Assembly (NCBI GenBank): GCA_012515885.1
Contig: JAAYXN010000339.1
Location: 1 to 6,270, forward strand
Source of the DNA: Rhodococcus sp. (in: high G+C Gram-positive bacteria)
GTDB lineage: Bacteria > Actinomycetota > Actinomycetes > Mycobacteriales > Mycobacteriaceae
Direction of reading: 5' to 3'
DNA length: 6,270 nucleotides
In this document: in pieces, positions 5,997-6,270 of the stretch
How the letters are laid out: each line of letters starts with the position of its first letter
Numbering within the stretch: position 1 is the stretch's first letter
The notes under the pieces: model-generated
The model's input: only the letters and a program-made list of their open reading frames with translations
Told to the model about the DNA's origin: nothing
Databases searched by the model: none
Translations under genes and position numbers: made by a program

Positions 5997-6270
5997 GTGA
6001 CACAACTGGTTTTAGCATCGGCATCACCGGCTCGACTCGCAGTGCTTCGTAGCGCTGGAGTTGAGCCGGTGGTTCTGGTCTCTGGTGTTGACGAGGATGC
6101 TGTCACGGACGCGCTTGGCGATGTCGCTCCCGAGCGGGTGGTGACTGAGTTGGCTCGGGCGAAGGCCCACGAGGTACTCGGTCGTATCGAACCGGCCGTT
6201 GCCGCTGACTGCGTGGTGATCGGTTGCGATTCCATGCTGTTCATTGACGGTGGCCTGCAAGGCAAACCGG
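5997..6270 (+). CDS. maf: Maf-family nucleotide pyrophosphatase, N-terminal part (3' end outside window)
   Basis: The frame opens at GTG 5997, four bases after the accE stop, and runs off the window; 91 residues are visible. They show the Maf signature: LVLASASPARLAVLRSAG at the N-terminus (family S-x-S-P-R/x-R, here SPAR), SGVDEDAV, a helix with ELARAKAHEV, and VIGCDSMLFIDG (76-85; its Asp is the likely catalytic/metal-binding residue) followed by QGKP. Maf proteins hydrolyse non-canonical or modified nucleoside triphosphates to monophosphates, as house-cleaning enzymes or with a link to cell division. Actinobacterial Maf with SPxR is common, and maf follows accE in M. tuberculosis too. The purine-rich GAGAA touches the GTG, too close for a normal ribosome binding site, so coupling to accE is likely. 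The GTG gives exactly the expected N-terminus, although the frame stays open a little further upstream. Confidence 0.92.
   Translation, partial: MTQLVLASASPARLAVLRSAGVEPVVLVSGVDEDAVTDALGDVAPERVVTELARAKAHEVLGRIEPAVAADCVVIGCDSMLFIDGGLQGKP

Noticed and set aside
5639..6265. 208-codon minus-strand frame opposite accE and maf
   Set aside because: Shadow frame rich in Ser, Thr and Arg; the plus strand carries the epsilon core and Maf motifs.

Overview
The window is high-GC DNA with dense, closely packed genes, GTG starts and few Shine-Dalgarno sequences. Gene order and protein families point to an actinobacterium (Actinomycetota). The order birA <-> accD5-accE-maf, with a PH-domain membrane protein gene after birA and a GtrA-family gene nearby, matches the conserved actinobacterial neighbourhood known around Mycobacterium tuberculosis Rv3277-Rv3282. 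I cannot place it to genus. A member of the Micrococcales or a relative is a weak guess.

Layout. Positions 1-329 (+) hold the 3' end of a GtrA-like membrane protein gene with a long acidic, proline-rich tail. It converges, with a 16-bp gap, on a minus-strand block. Read in its own direction this block is birA (3852-3001), a PH-domain membrane protein (2943-2386), an OmpR-type response regulator (2379-1690) and its histidine kinase (1656-346). Gaps of 57, 6 and 33 bp suggest that the PH-regulator-kinase part, and possibly birA too, is co-transcribed. A 116-bp divergent intergenic region (3853-3968) separates birA from a plus-strand operon: accD5 (acyl-CoA/propionyl-CoA carboxylase beta subunit, complete), accE (epsilon subunit, overlapping accD5 by 4 bp) and maf (nucleotide pyrophosphatase, cut by the window end).

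How the genes work together. BirA attaches biotin to the carrier domain of the carboxylase alpha subunit, which is not in this window. AccD5 is the carboxyltransferase that moves the carboxyl group from biotin to propionyl-CoA (probably the preferred substrate) or acetyl-CoA, and AccE bridges or stabilises the alpha-beta complex. The products feed fatty-acid and methyl-branched lipid synthesis or propionate metabolism. The two-component system has an extracytoplasmic sensor domain of unknown ligand; nothing in the sequence shows whether it controls the carboxylase genes.

No stretch over 300 bp lacks a gene. I see no tRNA, rRNA, CRISPR, insertion sequence, phage or other mobile element. The region looks like ordinary core chromosome. 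The points most worth a second look are the apparently leaderless divergent birA/accD5 promoters with an inverted repeat, an atypical biotin-loop sequence in BirA, the long N-terminal extension of AccE, and the PH-protein/regulator/kinase gene set.
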